This document shows positions 34,911 through 47,420 of a DNA stretch of 64,000 nucleotides, piece by piece. A program made the translations under genes and the position numbers. How positions within the stretch are numbered: position 1 is the first letter of the stretch; every line of letters begins with the position of its first letter. Under the pieces are notes generated by a model that had not been told where the DNA came from, did no database searches, and saw nothing but the letters and a program-made list of their open reading frames with translations. The stretch comes from Symbiodinium natans (lineage: Eukaryota > Sar > Dinophyceae > Suessiales > Symbiodiniaceae), in the NCBI GenBank assembly GCA_905221605.1, contig CAJNDS010000258.1, positions 902,092-966,091 of the forward strand. Reading direction: 5' to 3'.

Positions 34911-37900
34911 GTCAAGTTCTATGGGTTTCAACATGTGGTCAATGTGGTCATCCAGTCATTGCTTACTCGGAAGCCGGTGCGAGGAGGTCGAAGCTTGAAT
35001 GCAAAATCGTGTGGTGTTGTGTGGCTTACTGAGCTCCATGCCTAGCAGGGAACGCTGATGAAATTAGCACCCCGAAGATCGCAGGTGATGACTTGCCTCG
35101 CGAGCTGCCTCTTCGCCAACGACGGGGCTTGGGGGCATTCGGATCCCTGGCTGTGAAGCATCTGAGGTTTGCTGTTAGCCAGCCCATGAGTTGTATGGTT
35201 TGTCAAAAAAAAGTCACTGTGCGTCTCCGAAATTGGGGAAATGCTGAGATGGAGTGGTATCTTCCAGGAAAGCTGGATAAATAACTGAAAGGCACCAATG
35301 TGTGTAGATGGTGCGTAGGCCTCGGGCCTTTGACATTCGGAAGATGGCAAGCACCCAACCCAACCCTCCCAAATGTGAGCGGCCTGCTCCAGTCTTCAGA
35401 AAAGGCCTCCTGGCCCAAGACCGCATCAGACTCAAAGTCCATTTTGTTCCACGTGTGGGGGGAAAGAGAAGCAGGAAAGGCCCCGATGGTCTCGAGGTTT
35501 GAGTGTCGTGTGCACGTGTGCACGAGGAGCGTTTTCAAGAAGGGGAATGCTGGCCAATCCCGAACTTGGACGTGTGCTGGCATTTCATTGATGGTCAGGC
35601 TGAGTCTTCAGCCACGACTGAGGCATCCATTTTTCAAGCCAAAACTGCAAAAGTTGCTCAGCCCAGCCCAAAATCGATAATCTAGAGTTCCCGTGCCGTG
35701 GCCCCAGCAGGTGAGAGTTCGGTGTCCATGACGCCTGCATGGGGGAATTAGAGGTGAGGAATGGTGAAGAAACAGAGCGTCCTAACGCTCCTATGGGAAC
35801 CTCTGATGCCTGCGGCCAGGGCTGTGGCGACTACTGAAGCGGTGTTAGGGGGGCTTCCGTGTCTCGAACATTTTACGACTCTACGCGCACAAGCAGGTGT
35901 GCTCAACACGTCGACGTCGAACGTGTGATCCCCGACCTCGAACATGTTGCCCATCGAAGTCAACTCCCACATTCTCCCAAAAGCAAGTTTTCATAGCAGT
36001 GCCCTTTGAAGCTCCTCCTGGAAGTTGATGTGGTCCTGCTTGATCTCCCAAATGTCTTTCTGCGAAAAGGATCTGACGCAGCGCATCCTGCTCTGCTCTG
36101 TCATCGGCTTGGCAAGTTCTGTGGCTTGGCAACACCTTCTACATCTCAAGAATTGCTAGTTTTCTTGCGGGCAGGTTGATTCTGATACAAGTGTAAGCAC
36201 TGCGAGTCGACCCCGTGGGTCGCCGATGGTGATCCCGATCGATAAGAGGTTTCCAGGGGAACTGTGTGAGACTCCGTGAGGTTCCCAAACAGTTCCATCG
36301 GCAGTTGCCATGCTTCCCTATGCCTCCTTAGCGGTCGCAACAGAACGTTAACAAAAAGGGGCATTGAGAGAGGCGGGGTGTGGAAACCTCTGCCGCAATG
36401 GCCGGGAACTTTTTTGGAGCAATATATGGCCGCGTATTGCGACAGGCGTGCCAGTGCTCGGATCCACCGAGGTATGCCTGACGATGATGGTCCTTATCGC
36501 AATCCAAATGAGGCCCCTCAGCTGTTGCAATATTGAGAGTCCATGGCGTGGATGTCATCTCGTTTGTAACACACATACTTTCATCGAACCGTGGCAAGGC
36601 TTCTAGGCGATGCGCCGAAGCATACATTTAAAAGCCTCATTGGCTGAAGCAGGTTGCCAGCCGGCTCATAGATTAAAGGTTTCATCTTCGCCACGCAGGG
36701 ACAGCGGATACTGTAAACCCGATGCCGTCAGAACCTCATAGCCTCCTTGCCATCTCCTTGCCATGGCTGAGGCGGGAGTCTGCATCGGCCAAGAAGCACC
36801 GAGAAGCCCTGAACGATTGAAACCAGCGCTGAGAAAATAGCCGCCGACTGCCATGAACGATGGCCAGATGCCATCAGATCCGACGACCTTCAGTTGGGCT
36901 GCGTGTTGATTTGCTCTCAGCAACATGAACGGGAGCTGGATGCTTGCAGAAGTGCAATTGCAATTTAAGTGCATAAGGGTAAGGGCTTGCGGTGGCACAT
37001 TTGGGAATGCTACAGCTGCTACAAGTTCGCAGCCGGCGAATCCATCGCCCCTTCTCCGCAGCCCCTGTGTCAAATCCTGCAGCTCATGGCCCCAGCACAG
37101 CTAGGCCCGAAGAGAGCGTAGTCTGCACAATGGTGCTTTTCATCCATGGGCCGGTGGCGGGACTTGGTGCGGATCCTCTTGGCACTCACCAGCGCGGCAT
37201 CTGAGCGTTTGTACTCGCATGACGAGCCTGCCCAGGAGTGCAAGCAGGGGCTGCCACCTTGGGCTGTGTCTGTGGAGTCTGATGTGACAGTGATGTGGCT
37301 AATTCACGCCTTCAATAGCTCACTTGAGGAGTTCCCCAGCAGTTGCGCAGCGGGTTTGCTGGAAGTCTCTGGCAAGTACCGGGTTGCTTCTCGATGCTTG
37401 GCAGGGTGCTTGTTGAAGTGTCGGGTCTAGATCTCGGGGACAATCTCGGCATGGACATCCCGACCACATTGTTGTACGCTTCTGTAGGAAAGATAAGTTG
37501 ACAAGGTTGTGCATCACATGCTTCATTTGTCATTGTACTCACCAACCACAGTCTTTGATACTAGTAGCGGCCTTCTGGAACCAGCGGCCTGACGCCGTGG
37601 CCTGAAATGGGTCCTATTCAAGCAAGACAAGCCCTGACACGTGCTTCGCTGGCAAGCATCATGAGCCCAGGCATTGCCATCTCGGAGACATGTACGTTGC
37701 GAGGGGAGGACGGGGATGTTGGAGGGACTGGGTTTGTGTTTTGGTTGCTGTGGGTCATGGCCATGAAGTGCCAACGCAAGATCATCAAGCCAGACGTAAA
37801 AGTGGAATGAGCGGCAAATAACAACAAATATTCTGAGAGCTTGATCGGCGATGGCTCCAAGAAAGCCAAGGGCCGTTCCACTCAAATAGGTTTTGGGGTT

Positions 37901-38560
37901 GTGAAGGCCGAAGTCGACCTCGAGGCACCCATCGACTTCTTGGGCAGTGCCACTCATCCCTTGAACAGAAGCTTTACATCATGAGTTCTCTCTTGTTTCT
38001 GCTCATTCATTGCTGTTGCTGCCAGTGCCATCAAAACAAAGCAGCCCTTGCAACAGTCTTTGCCACAGCCCTTTACCAATCGGGCGTGGAACGGGTAGCG
38101 TTTTATCTAGGATGATGGAACATGATGCTGTTGATGCTGTTGCATAGTTGCGCAACTCGTGTTTCGAGCCTTTCTATTTTACTTGATTTTGAGGCATGTA
38201 ACATGAGTGCAGCTGATGTCCTTGCAGTTGTCCCTTGTTGAATTGAGCTGAACTTGTACCTTGATTGGTACCGACTATCTGTGGTACATGCTACCGTTCA
38301 ACAGTGATGTCACATTGCTGTGCGGGTCTTGTGCATGCACGCAGCCTGCCACCATCTGGCGCCTGAAAGATGTTGAGTCTGATCGACTGCTTGACATGCT
38401 GAGTACAGTACTTGTGGTTCTCAGGTCCATTTGTACGGCACCTGGGTGCTCAACGGCAGAAATCCTTTCCAGCAGGCAGGAGCGGTCTCAGACATATTAC
38501 TTCTCAAATCGCCTCTGAACTTGGTTTTGCTCCAAGCGCCATGTTGTACAACGAGATGTG
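34911..38560. other. spacer between gene A and gene B
   Basis: No supportable gene. A frame at 37146-37430 (MGRWRDLVRILLALTSAASER...) is open and could be a signal-like first exon of gene B, but it lacks homologous support. A TGATGCTGT repeat lies at about 38122-38144. A poly-G run at 34350-34362 lies inside gene A introns. Confidence 0.35.
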
Positions 38561-38569
38561 TGTGTGCAG

Positions 38570-38664
38570 GCCTGCATGACTGTCGGCGGGAACCTCTCTG
38601 TTCAAGGCACCGCAACCTTCAGAGGCTGCCAGAATATCAACATCCTCGCAAGTGGAGGCCTTTG
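38570..38664 (+). CDS. gene B module exon
   Basis: After GTGTGCAG the frame reads MTVGGNLSVQGTATFRGC then QNINILASGGL. G-T-A-T-F-R-G-C is a typical module core. Confidence 0.65.
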
Positions 38665-38917
38665 ACCCGACGGATCTGAAATTCCATTGTGGCAGGCAAT
38701 TAAGCACTGATGTGCGCTGGTCTTTTCTGAAGTTTAACAGTCCTGGGGCCTGGGTTCGCTAGGTTCCCTAACATCTGCTGATGCCAGAACATTGGGTTTG
38801 GCTCTGTGACCATCTTAACGACCAGTCTCTTGGGTCAATGATGCCCTAGCATTGGTCAATGGCTTCTCCGTGTCCGACTCATCCTGGAATATCCTGGAAG
38901 CTTCACCCCTACGATAA

Positions 38918-39028
38918 AACAACGGAAATGTGGAAGGCGCTCTCCTTGTGGGTGGTGATTTCTTCATCGACGATGCCACCCTGCGGTTTCAGGAGACTTC
39001 TGCACCTTTCGAGAATAAGAGAGTTTAG
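38918..39028 (+). CDS. gene B module exon
   Basis: The frame has VEGALLVGGDFFIDDATLRF then QETSAPFENKR. It carries the G-A-L-L-V-G-G strand but no Cys. Confidence 0.5.
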   Translation, partial: NNGNVEGALLVGGDFFIDDATLRFQETSAPFENKRV

Positions 39029-39274
39029 AAAGTTTAGAATGGCTGTGACTGAGTGCTGTCTCATGAGGTCTGGGAAGGACCTGGGCTTCACAGTCAATCT
39101 TCACAGCAAGTTGACGTAACAGAATCTGTGCTTCACGGTCGGCCCGTGTCCAGAAGCTTCAAAAACCAACATGTGGTGTTGCAGATGTACGTACACCATT
39201 TGGACGCCCACGCATCATGCTTTCTGTGCCAACGAGATTAACACGAAGCGTGCGCCAAAAAAGAGACGCCACTG

Positions 39275-39361
39275 TGCTACAAGCCTTGCAGGACTGTCGA
39301 GCTGCAGGTCACCTCGGATTTGGCGGCGGCGCGCACGTGAAGGGCTGGGTCCGGCAATCAG
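39275..39361 (+). CDS. gene B module exon with GT donor
   Basis: The frame has LQALQDCRAAGHLGFGGGAH then VKGWVRQSG. It ends CAATCAG|GTGGGT. Confidence 0.6.
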
Positions 39362-39454
39362 GTGGGTTTCAAGCGGACTCATCCTCATGTGCCTATCCCT
39401 TACCTCTTCCTTCTAGGTCTGCCATTGCCTTGCCGGGCTCTCCTTTGTTTGCAG

Positions 39455-39532
39455 GTGGTTCAGTCCGCTTCGTCAACTGTCATGCCTCAGCAGCGGCTGG
39501 CGCGCTGGCCGTCTGGGGCCTCGCGCAGACAG
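39455..39532 (+). CDS. gene B module exon with GC donor
   Basis: Starts after TTTGCAG. The frame reads GSVRFVNCHASAAAGALAV then WGLAQTG. It ends CAGACAG|GCAACG; a GT six bases on (AACG|GTGAGG) is an alternative donor. Confidence 0.7.
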
Positions 39533-39700
39533 GCAACGGTGAGGGAGTTCACAGAGCAAAACTCTCAGCATCTCACAACATCACAATCGTGGCCTCCGAT
39601 TGGAGCATGTCTTCTATAGGTCTGGATCTTCATGAATGCTGTTCGTCGCACAGCTGCCGTCTAGTGCATGGCAACGCAAGAGACTCCCAAAACACGACAG

Positions 39701-39784
39701 GTGGCAACATGACCTTCCACAACTGCTCTTCTCGACGGGACGGTGGCGGGCTTTACGTCAAAGACGGCGGCCTTCGACAGTCAG
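39701..39784 (+). CDS. gene B module exon with GC donor
   Basis: The most complete module: GNMTFHNCSSRRDGGGLYV then KDGGLRQSG. It begins ACGACAG|GTGGC and ends CAGTCAG|GCAGGA, exactly 84 nt. Confidence 0.75.
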
Positions 39785-40879
39785 GCAGGACTGCCATCAG
39801 CTATGACTCTTCGATACACTTCGTCTTCGGCCAGGCAGAATTTACGTTTATCTACTATACATATATACGTGGCATGCAACAGGCACAGTTATGTGTATGT
39901 GCATAACATGCGGTTCCAGCATCGCGTTTGTTATTGTGATGCTGCACACATGTGTCCGGTCGGCTCGATGTTTACGACCGGCCTGGGCTCAAGAAGAATC
40001 CAGATCAGGCGCTGTCTGTTCGGGTCCTGTTTGGCACTGGATGCTGATGCGCTAGCTGCTAGCTTGGGAGAGCTAGTTTGCATAGTACGCATCGTATCAC
40101 TCCTACAAACGCCTGGACAGGGCGCCTGACCCAGCATGATTGGTTCACCGATGCCTTACAACCACTCACTGCCGAAGAGCGTTGGTATTGTTACAGGTAC
40201 TTGGCGGATGTTATACTCAATTTCTGCAGCTCTGCAGGGAACCGATTGTCGAACGCGCACCAGGAACACGTGTATGGAGGCAGCTCGCGACAGCGCTGCA
40301 GCAAATCCATCCCTGAAGAGGTCTCATGTTTGTGGGCGACCAAGCACCAACATATCCAACATATGGGAATATGATGTCAGAACTGTGCCATACTTGTTCA
40401 TGCGAGTCTGATCTTGTGCAAAGGGTCTTGGACTCTTGATCTTGGAGTAAGCATGCACCAAAAAAACACGTCGGGGCCCAGTTTCGTGTAAGCGGTGGGA
40501 ACGTTCCGTAGAAGTTCCATGGCGCCCATGGCGAGGTGGGGTCCTGGACTTCTTTGGTTGCCGCAGCGGCCGAGCGGGTGGCGGTGCAGCACTGAAGAGG
40601 CTCATCACACACACAGGCGCGTTGTGACGGGTCATGTGAAGTGTCCAGTTGTTAGTGTTAGAGTCTAAATACATGAAAACATATCACTGTGCCGCCAACG
40701 AGTCGCCAGCTTGGCTGGCGGATTGTCACATGATCGGAGTCTGAGTCGCATGCCGTGGTTTCTGGTCGAAGATGTTTCAACTGGCCATCAATGTGGCCGG
40801 CGGGGCCCAGTCCAAGACTTTCAAATCTCTGAGATGCACATGTCCAGTGAATCGACCCTGAAAGTTCCTTCAGTGGTTC

Positions 40880-41080
40880 CAAAGCATTCGGTGCGTTCAG
40901 TGTGTTGAGTCATGTTCACTAGCATTCACGTCGATCTGCCGCGTGCAGTGCGTTCCATTCGTGTTCAGCGCGTTCACTATCGATGAGTCGAATTGAGTGA
41001 GTCACGCTCGGCCAATTCCGCATTCAGTGCGTTTAGCGTGTTCAGCCACGCTCAGTGCCTTCATGCGCGCTGACTGTTTT
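40880..41080 (+). repeat. degenerate TTCAGTGCGTT repeats
   Basis: Loosely spaced copies of TTCAGTGCGTT, TTCAGTGTGTT, TTCAGCGCGTT and TTTAGCGTGTT, about nine in 200 bp. Confidence 0.6.
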
Positions 41081-41889
41081 CAATCACGGTGCGTTTAGCC
41101 GTTCGCTGGTGCATACTGACAGCAACTGAAAGCTCAGGAGCACAGAGAGAAAAGCACAGTCAGTCGACAACAGCGTTCGATGAAACCGTATACCCTTTGA
41201 AGTCGTTTAATTTACGTACCTTCCAGGCATCAAGCCAGAACGGTATCCTCCTTCGGACATCTTCTGAAGTTTTGCCTGCGTATTGCATGTCCTCTGCGGA
41301 ACATTTTCCCAGCCTGACACTGCGCCCCCAAAGGATTGCCATGCAATGTAGCTGTGGTACAGGAAGGTAATAGACGATGGGGTATGTTCTGCTATGTGCA
41401 GGCTATGTGCCTCGCGAGCTCAGCCATGGGAATTTCCAATGAACGTGTGAGACTTCAGAATTTGCAACTGCCTAGCTTTGTGGCGCATCTTATTGTGCCG
41501 GACAGCAGGCTGGCTTGCAATCTCGGTACAGTTCTTCCGGTACTCGCGCCTCACGCACTGGCCTTCCCCTTGCCCCCGTTTTTTAATCCATGGGGAAGAT
41601 CAGAGCTAGCAAGACCGAGTTCGTGGCAAAATGCAAGGCCGAGGGTAGTGACCAATACAGTTTGTTCGCAATCTGTTTCGACAACCGCCTCAACAGACTC
41701 GCTGATTTGTTTCTCCTTGGCATTTTCCGGTGTCGCCCGGGGTGCTCCGTCAATTTCGTCCGAATTGGCGCCTTCAGTTCGTCTTTTGTCACACATCAGC
41801 AAGATGAGCTACCCTGTGGCCTTTCCTCGGGTCGAGCCACCACAAGTCATTTTGCTGGCAAGCCTTTTGAATCACGAGTCTCACAAAGC

Positions 41890-41995
41890 CTCGCGAAGCG
41901 CCCTGCGAGGCGGCACTTTGGCCTTTTGGCACTGTTCCTCCTCGGTGGAGGCTGGTGGCCTTCTCATCGAAGCGAACATGAATTGGTCTGATGGC
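41890..41995 (+). CDS. gene B module within a 325-residue open frame
   Basis: The frame has ALRGGTLAFWHCSSSVEAGG then LLIEANMNWSDG. It is part of a long open frame (41336-42313), the longest on this strand in the host region, but only this part matches the module. Confidence 0.6.
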
Positions 41996-42514
41996 TCCCT
42001 GGGCTACCGAATCAGATCTTTCCGACATGTGCACACGCCGATTCGCTGTTCAGAAGACCTGCATCCGGCGCCTTCATGTCTGTTCAGAAGGGCTGAGCTG
42101 AACTTTCTGAATTCTTTGACGAACTTTGGAAGACCTTCAGGATGTGATGCGCTTGCTGCAGCTTTGCTGTGCCCAATATGGGCGGTCTATACTCTTAAGG
42201 TGATCTGTAGAGCAGCTTTCAATCTCATGTTGTTCGTGTGTCACTGCTCTCCGCGTGCAGAGTACGGTTCGATTGTCAATACCTCTCAGGAGGGCTGTGT
42301 TCCGCTCTTCTAATCCTAATCAGTTGCTGTTATGGCTTCGAGGATTTTCGCTAACCGTTTGCTCTGGCGTTTGCTTCTGTTTCGGCTGATGCTCGTGGAG
42401 ATCTTCCCCTCTTCTAGACGGTGGTTCCGTCTTCTTCTTCTTGTCAATAGCGTTCAAGGCACCCGTCTGAGTTTTGCTGTGTTTCCATGTGGTTTTTCAG
42501 CGTAAATGCATGTG

Positions 42515-42576
42515 TAGCCGAGGCTTGCTGATGGCGACAAACTGCACTTCGAAGCTTGCAGGAGGCCGCGGCTAGA
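42515..42576 (+). CDS. gene B short module exon
   Basis: The frame reads GLLMATNCTSKLAGGRG, with N-C-T-S and G-G, then a stop. Borders uncertain. Confidence 0.4.
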
Positions 42577-42599
42577 TGGTGACACTGTCCCATTGCAGA

Positions 42600-42790
42600 C
42601 CTGCCGTTCCTATTACAACTATTAGTACCATTAACATATTTAGTACTATTCCTACTACTTTTACTCTCACTACGATTCTATCGCTACCATTACTACTATT
42701 CTATTATAACATGTTTTCCTACTGTTATTCCTATGACTACTAATACTGCAATTAGTAGCAGCACTACCACGACTGCGATTAGGATGAAAC
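42600..42790 (+). repeat. degenerate TAC/ATT trinucleotide tract
   Basis: About 190 bp of imperfect ACTATT, TACTAC and ACCATT units in a 3-bp register, the most AT-rich stretch of the host part. Confidence 0.8.
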
Positions 42791-42940
42791 TAATCATTGC
42801 TGTTGCACCGACAAACCGGTGTTAGCAACTGGCTGAGCTTGTGCAGCCGATGCAACTCATTCAGGTCATACTTCGGCCACTACTTTCTGCCCTCTCGAGT
42901 TTGAAACCATTGCTGCGCAGTTGGGGTTGTTGTCTTTCAG

Positions 42941-43019
42941 GCGTCTCCGTTCGTGGCGCGTTGAACGTGGCAGGAGGAGTGCTTGCGCCTGCTGGGCAAA
43001 ATTATGTACAAGCATCTTA
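42941..43019 (+). CDS. gene B module exon
   Basis: Follows GTCTTTCAG. The frame reads VSVRGALNVAGGVLAPAGQ then NYVQAS. G-A-L-N-V-A-G-G-V-L fits the module strands, without Cys. Confidence 0.55.
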
Positions 43020-43836
43020 GTTTTGCGTGAGAGTTTCGATCAGTTCGGTAGTACAGTGTTGAGTTTGGCAACTTGAGATTGAACTGCTTGCTGAGTAGGT
43101 ATGGTGATGTCTTATCACAATGAAGATAGCTTTGGTAGCTGCATAGCTGTGAGGCTAGTTTGGTAACACCCACCGTACCATGTGCCTTCTTGAGGGGCAT
43201 CCCTGGCCTTCTTTGTTCCGTCAAACTCTTGCTTGCTTGTCTGCAGCTCCGTAGCTAAATGGTGGTAGGGCATCTTGGCATTCATTGTCGGCGTTCTATG
43301 CTGCTCCCGCTGCTTTCAATCCTGTTGGCGCCACAAGGCTGGCCGACTGTACCGCTGACGAGGCCGGGGGATTGGTGGGTTGGAGCCTGCGACAGCGCCT
43401 TGGCTTGCCGAGGGCCTTACCTGAAAGAAGGTTGTTCTTCGGTCGAGGTTCAACTGATCTCTAGCATGGTTTCTGCTATGTCAGCGATTGCGGCCGGTGG
43501 CCAGCAGGGTCTCCTCCGGTGAGAAGTGCTGCCTCTGTGCGGCCCATCTGAGTGGAAACTGTTTGCGCGGGGCGCGCACTCGGAGGTTGAACCGCTGCGT
43601 TTCATTTTTGAGATTCCTCGGCAACGTGCATCCTGACGTGCAGCCAAACTTGCAGACCGACTGACCGACTTAAAGCGCGGGGCTAGCAGCCTCTGGCTTC
43701 TTCAGCTCCACCATATGGGGCATAGGTGACAGAATGATATACATAGGGGCAAAGTGCAAACTGTTCATGAACTACTCAAGGAAGAGCCGGAAGAGCCTGT
43801 TTGTTCTGCAGTCGCCTGTTTGGCCGAGGACCTCAG

Positions 43837-43913
43837 GGACCATCTCAGCAGAGAGGTGCTACGCTCTGGAGTGGGGGTCTGGTATGCTGCTCAACGATGG
43901 CGATCTTGTTCAG
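43837..43913 (+). CDS. gene B module exon, possible GA donor
   Basis: After CCTCAG the frame reads TISAERCYALEWGSGMLL then NDGDLVQDG. The likely 3' border is CTTGTTCAG|GACGGC, which would be a GA donor, a class reported in dinoflagellates. Confidence 0.55.
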
Positions 43914-44697
43914 GACGGCAATTTATCACCCGATTCAGTTTGCCCCAAAAAATGAGGTTTGCAGACGCATAGAAGGCATCGTTCGTGTGCGAGCTGCCGC
44001 AGCATGCTGCAATCCATGCTGATGTTTATAGGAATCAGGGCACTAGGCCGTTCCGGTAATTCCTCTTACTTTGCAGGCGGCATCGGTCCCATGTGTTGAT
44101 TAAAAGTCGTCACAAGCCTCGCGACGAATGCCCTGAGCCGAAAGGAAGGTGGGCTCATGAGCTTCACACGCTGCCGGACAGTACCTAAGCAGCAGGAAGG
44201 GGATATCAAGCTCGGTGTGGGACAGTGGCTGCTGAGTTGGCAGTGCTTGGGTATGCTTTGCTATCAACTGGACCCATCAAGATCCTGGACCCAGGCAATG
44301 CAGCCTTGAAACCAATTGAAGCTCAAGTTTTACAGTACATGTGCCTCCATCGTTGGGCATATCCTTTGTGGAAGATCAGCCCCACGCCCCAGCCCGAGCG
44401 CAATGCTTGTTCCATGTGCATAGGAGAAGGGCAGATTTGGTGGTGCCGTCCATGTCCAGCCCGGTGGATTACGCGTGACAGGCCCAGCAACAATGCAAGA
44501 TGCGAACTTGGTGCGCCCCGAAACCCCTGGACCTAACCTTCCTCAACCATGGCGCTGAGCTGTGTGATGTGGGTGATGTGTTAGATCTACGCTGACTGTC
44601 GAGGAGCAGGCAAAAGGCAGGGGTAGACCCCGGCAGCTGATTGTCCAGGTATCACGTTGGCGGCTAGTCAATTCCGGAACCATCTTTAGTGCAGCAG

Positions 44698-44780
44698 GTG
44701 GATCTATGGAGTTCCGGCACTGCGTCGGTCCGCAAGGGGGCGGCCTACAGATTTACAAGGACGTTACGCGGCAAATATGT
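44698..44780 (+). CDS. gene B module exon
   Basis: Starts GCAGCAG|GTGGATC. The frame reads GSMEFRHCVGPQGGGLQIYK. All module positions are present. Confidence 0.7.
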
Positions 44781-45140
44781 ATTGGAGCGCGAACAAGATC
44801 GGAGAGTCATGAGTAGCTTCAACTAGACTTTCTTCTGGGTTTCGGTGACCGCCTTTTGGATCAGGCAAGTCGTGCGCAACTTCGTACAAACCACTGTAGG
44901 CTGTGTGCTCGGCTGCTTGTTTGTTGTTGCGTGAGCTTTGGCAAGCTTGGTGTGCGTAGCGACTTCTTGTCGGCTTCCCCATGTTGGGAGCAGCAAAACG
45001 AGCAGTCATGGCAATGGTGCGGTTTAGCTTGCAGAACTATATTCATTGCTTGGTGATTCCGGTGTTCCCGTATGTGTGCACATACAGTTCACACATGTTC
45101 ACGCCATCATAACAGCCCACCTCGATCACATTTTAAAACT

Positions 45141-45292
45141 CTGTGTGTGTGTGTGTGTTTGTGTCTACGCGTGTCTGTTCGTCTGTGTGTCTGTGTGGGT
45201 GCGTGGGTTTGTGGGTGCGTGGGTGCGCGCTCGCGTGCGTGTGCGCCCTCGTGTGTTTTTGTTGTGCTTCTCTGTATGTCTGTGTGTATGCA
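45141..45292 (+). repeat. interrupted TG/GTGCG microsatellite
   Basis: TGTGTGTGTGTGT followed by GTGTCTGT, GGGTGCGTGGGT and GCGTGTGCG units. Confidence 0.85.
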
Positions 45293-45334
45293 TGCTGTTA
45301 CATGCCTACATGTGCGGGTGAGCCCGATGTAAGG

Positions 45335-45409
45335 CGACCATTGATGGGGGATCCCTTCTGTTTGTGAACTGCACTGCGGAGAACAATGGTGGCGGATTGC
45401 AAGCCACTT
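45335..45409 (+). CDS. gene B module exon
   Basis: The frame reads GGSLLFVNCTAENNGGGLQA, an almost ideal module, then a stop at 45407-45409, so the donor must lie before it. Confidence 0.7.
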
Positions 45410-46041
45410 GATCGAAGATTTTCAGCCACGGACAGTTTTCTTGCAGTGCCTTTTGAAACAGGTTTCCATCCCGAAGCACGCAATTCCTGAAGACTTTTGT
45501 GATCTCTGTGATGTCGAATCCGCGACGCCCAACCAGAAGACGGCAGTAATCGGTAGTAAATTCGTGGGCGGATGACGTGTGATGGAGGAGGTTCTCGCAA
45601 GGCTAGCAGTTTTGTTGTTGAGGGATTCTTGGATTCTTTGGATGTTCAGCCGTAGTTGTGTGTGGAACATGGCGCTGAAAGCCATCGCGTGACGCTTTCG
45701 AATCTGTTCTCTTCTGTACCGGAAGCCTAACGGTCTTGCCACTCAACAGCAGCCACGACAACCAAGCCTGATGTGCAATCCATTTGCAGATGCTCCTTAC
45801 TTGGACTACCTTTGACAAACAACCCTGTCCCTGAGTGCCAATGTGATGCCAAATGTGACCCAACCCTTTCTGACCACTGAAAAATGCTACCGATAGAAAC
45901 AACGAAGCAAGAGTTTTTGTTTTGCGCGAGCAGGTAGTGGACTATGTACAGGACTATCTGACTAGCCCTATCCACCCCCTGCATCGAGAAAGGTGAGCGT
46001 AGGCCACAGGGCAGAGGCATCGGCGAATTGACCTACTGCAG

Positions 46042-46130
46042 GTGCACAGGATGATCCGCCATCTCTCTGGGACCATGTCATTCCTGGATTGTCGCGCTGC
46101 GGAGAGGGTTTCTGTGTGCGTGGGGGGATC
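46042..46130 (+). CDS. gene B module exon
   Basis: After CTGCAG the frame includes HLSGTMSFLDCRAAERVS then VCVGGS. S-G-T-M-S-F-L-D-C-R-A matches the first strand; the second is divergent. Confidence 0.55.
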
Positions 46131-46987
46131 AGTGTCGCCCTTCTTTGCATCTAATCTAAGAGGCCGATGTGTGATCAGGGAATAGGGAAGAACTCTTGTC
46201 GTTATTGAATTTTAGTTTTGAGGTTTCGGCTTAAGCCGAAGGGGATTAAGCCAAAGGGCATCGGGATTTTCCTACTTTTCTTCTTGGAGTAGGGCTCTTG
46301 CTCATGAGCACACGCTGCTAGTAGCGAACAACTCCGCCACACCCGCTTGTCTGACCCAGAGGGTGAGAGAATGGCCCTTGGAAATGTTTCGCGCTGCAAT
46401 CACCAGGAGCGCGGTGGAGGCATCCACGCTAATGGAAAGCGCTCAGGATTCGAGCGCCCCGGCTGCAGGATGCAAATGCCCAGAACTCGACGCCAGAAGA
46501 AAAGGCAATGATTTCCAAGCAGTCTCAAACCCTAATCCGATCAAGCTTGCATGCCCAACAAAGCCCAGGCAGTACAGCTAGCATACAAGGCAAAGCAAAG
46601 TGGCACGAGTTTGAGGGTGATGGGTTTGACAGTAGGTTTGACACATGACTTGACCCGACACCTTATGCCATATCACCACACAGCAAGACACTCGTGCATG
46701 ACGTGACATGCATACGACACGACACGATACGAGATTCAAAGCTTCCGTTCGCGGTCCCAATGACCAGCCTGCATGTTAGTAGCAACCAAACCCCGGCACT
46801 TCCCGGTACAAAGTGGAGGCCAGTTTTTGTCCTCAGTTTGTACCAGGTCCCGTGCCTACCCGCGAGGCTTCTGTACATTGGCAGCATTCTGTAGAGCTCG
46901 AGGACACGGGAAATACCAGAAAAGCAGATACCGGCAGGCCCAGGTCACTGGAGCACTTCAGCATGGGCCTTCTCAGCCTTCTCCCAG

Positions 46988-47079
46988 GTTCCACAGTGGT
47001 CACCTGGTCTTTCGTCGCTGCTCTGGCCTCGTTGGCGGGGGCATCTCTGTTGATGGGACGGCAGGCTTCTCGCAGACAG
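46988..47079 (+). CDS. gene B module exon with GC donor
   Basis: The frame reads GHLVFRRCSGLVGGGISVDG then TAGFSQTG. It ends CAGACAG|GCGCGC, the same donor form as the exon at 39455. Confidence 0.7.
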
Positions 47080-47346
47080 GCGCGCTGCGAAACCCGAAGG
47101 GTCGCTAGACTCTCAGACCAAGACCCTAAGACCCTGAGGCAACACCAACCTGAGCTGTCAGCGCTCTACCTCGCACTGCATGCTGCAGCACCAACAGCCA
47201 TTGCACCCCTTGGACCATTGGAGTTTCAGAGGATGTTTGGGTCAGGGTTTTTCATGCTGGCCTCAGGGTTAGAACACGGCCTTGCTCGCGGCACTTTCTA
47301 GAGAGGTCCTGTCCGAAGCACTTCATTTCACATATTTCACATGACA

Positions 47347-47420
47347 GGCGGCACAGCCAACTTTTCGGGCTGCACAGCTGTCATGGAAGGACTCGGGCGA
47401 CCGGCGCATGGGTCTAGCCT
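47347..47420 (+). CDS. gene B module exon
   Basis: Begins CATGACAG|GCGGC. The frame reads GTANFSGCTAVMEGLGR. G-T-A-N-F-S-G-C-T-A is clear; the 3' half is divergent. Confidence 0.6.
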
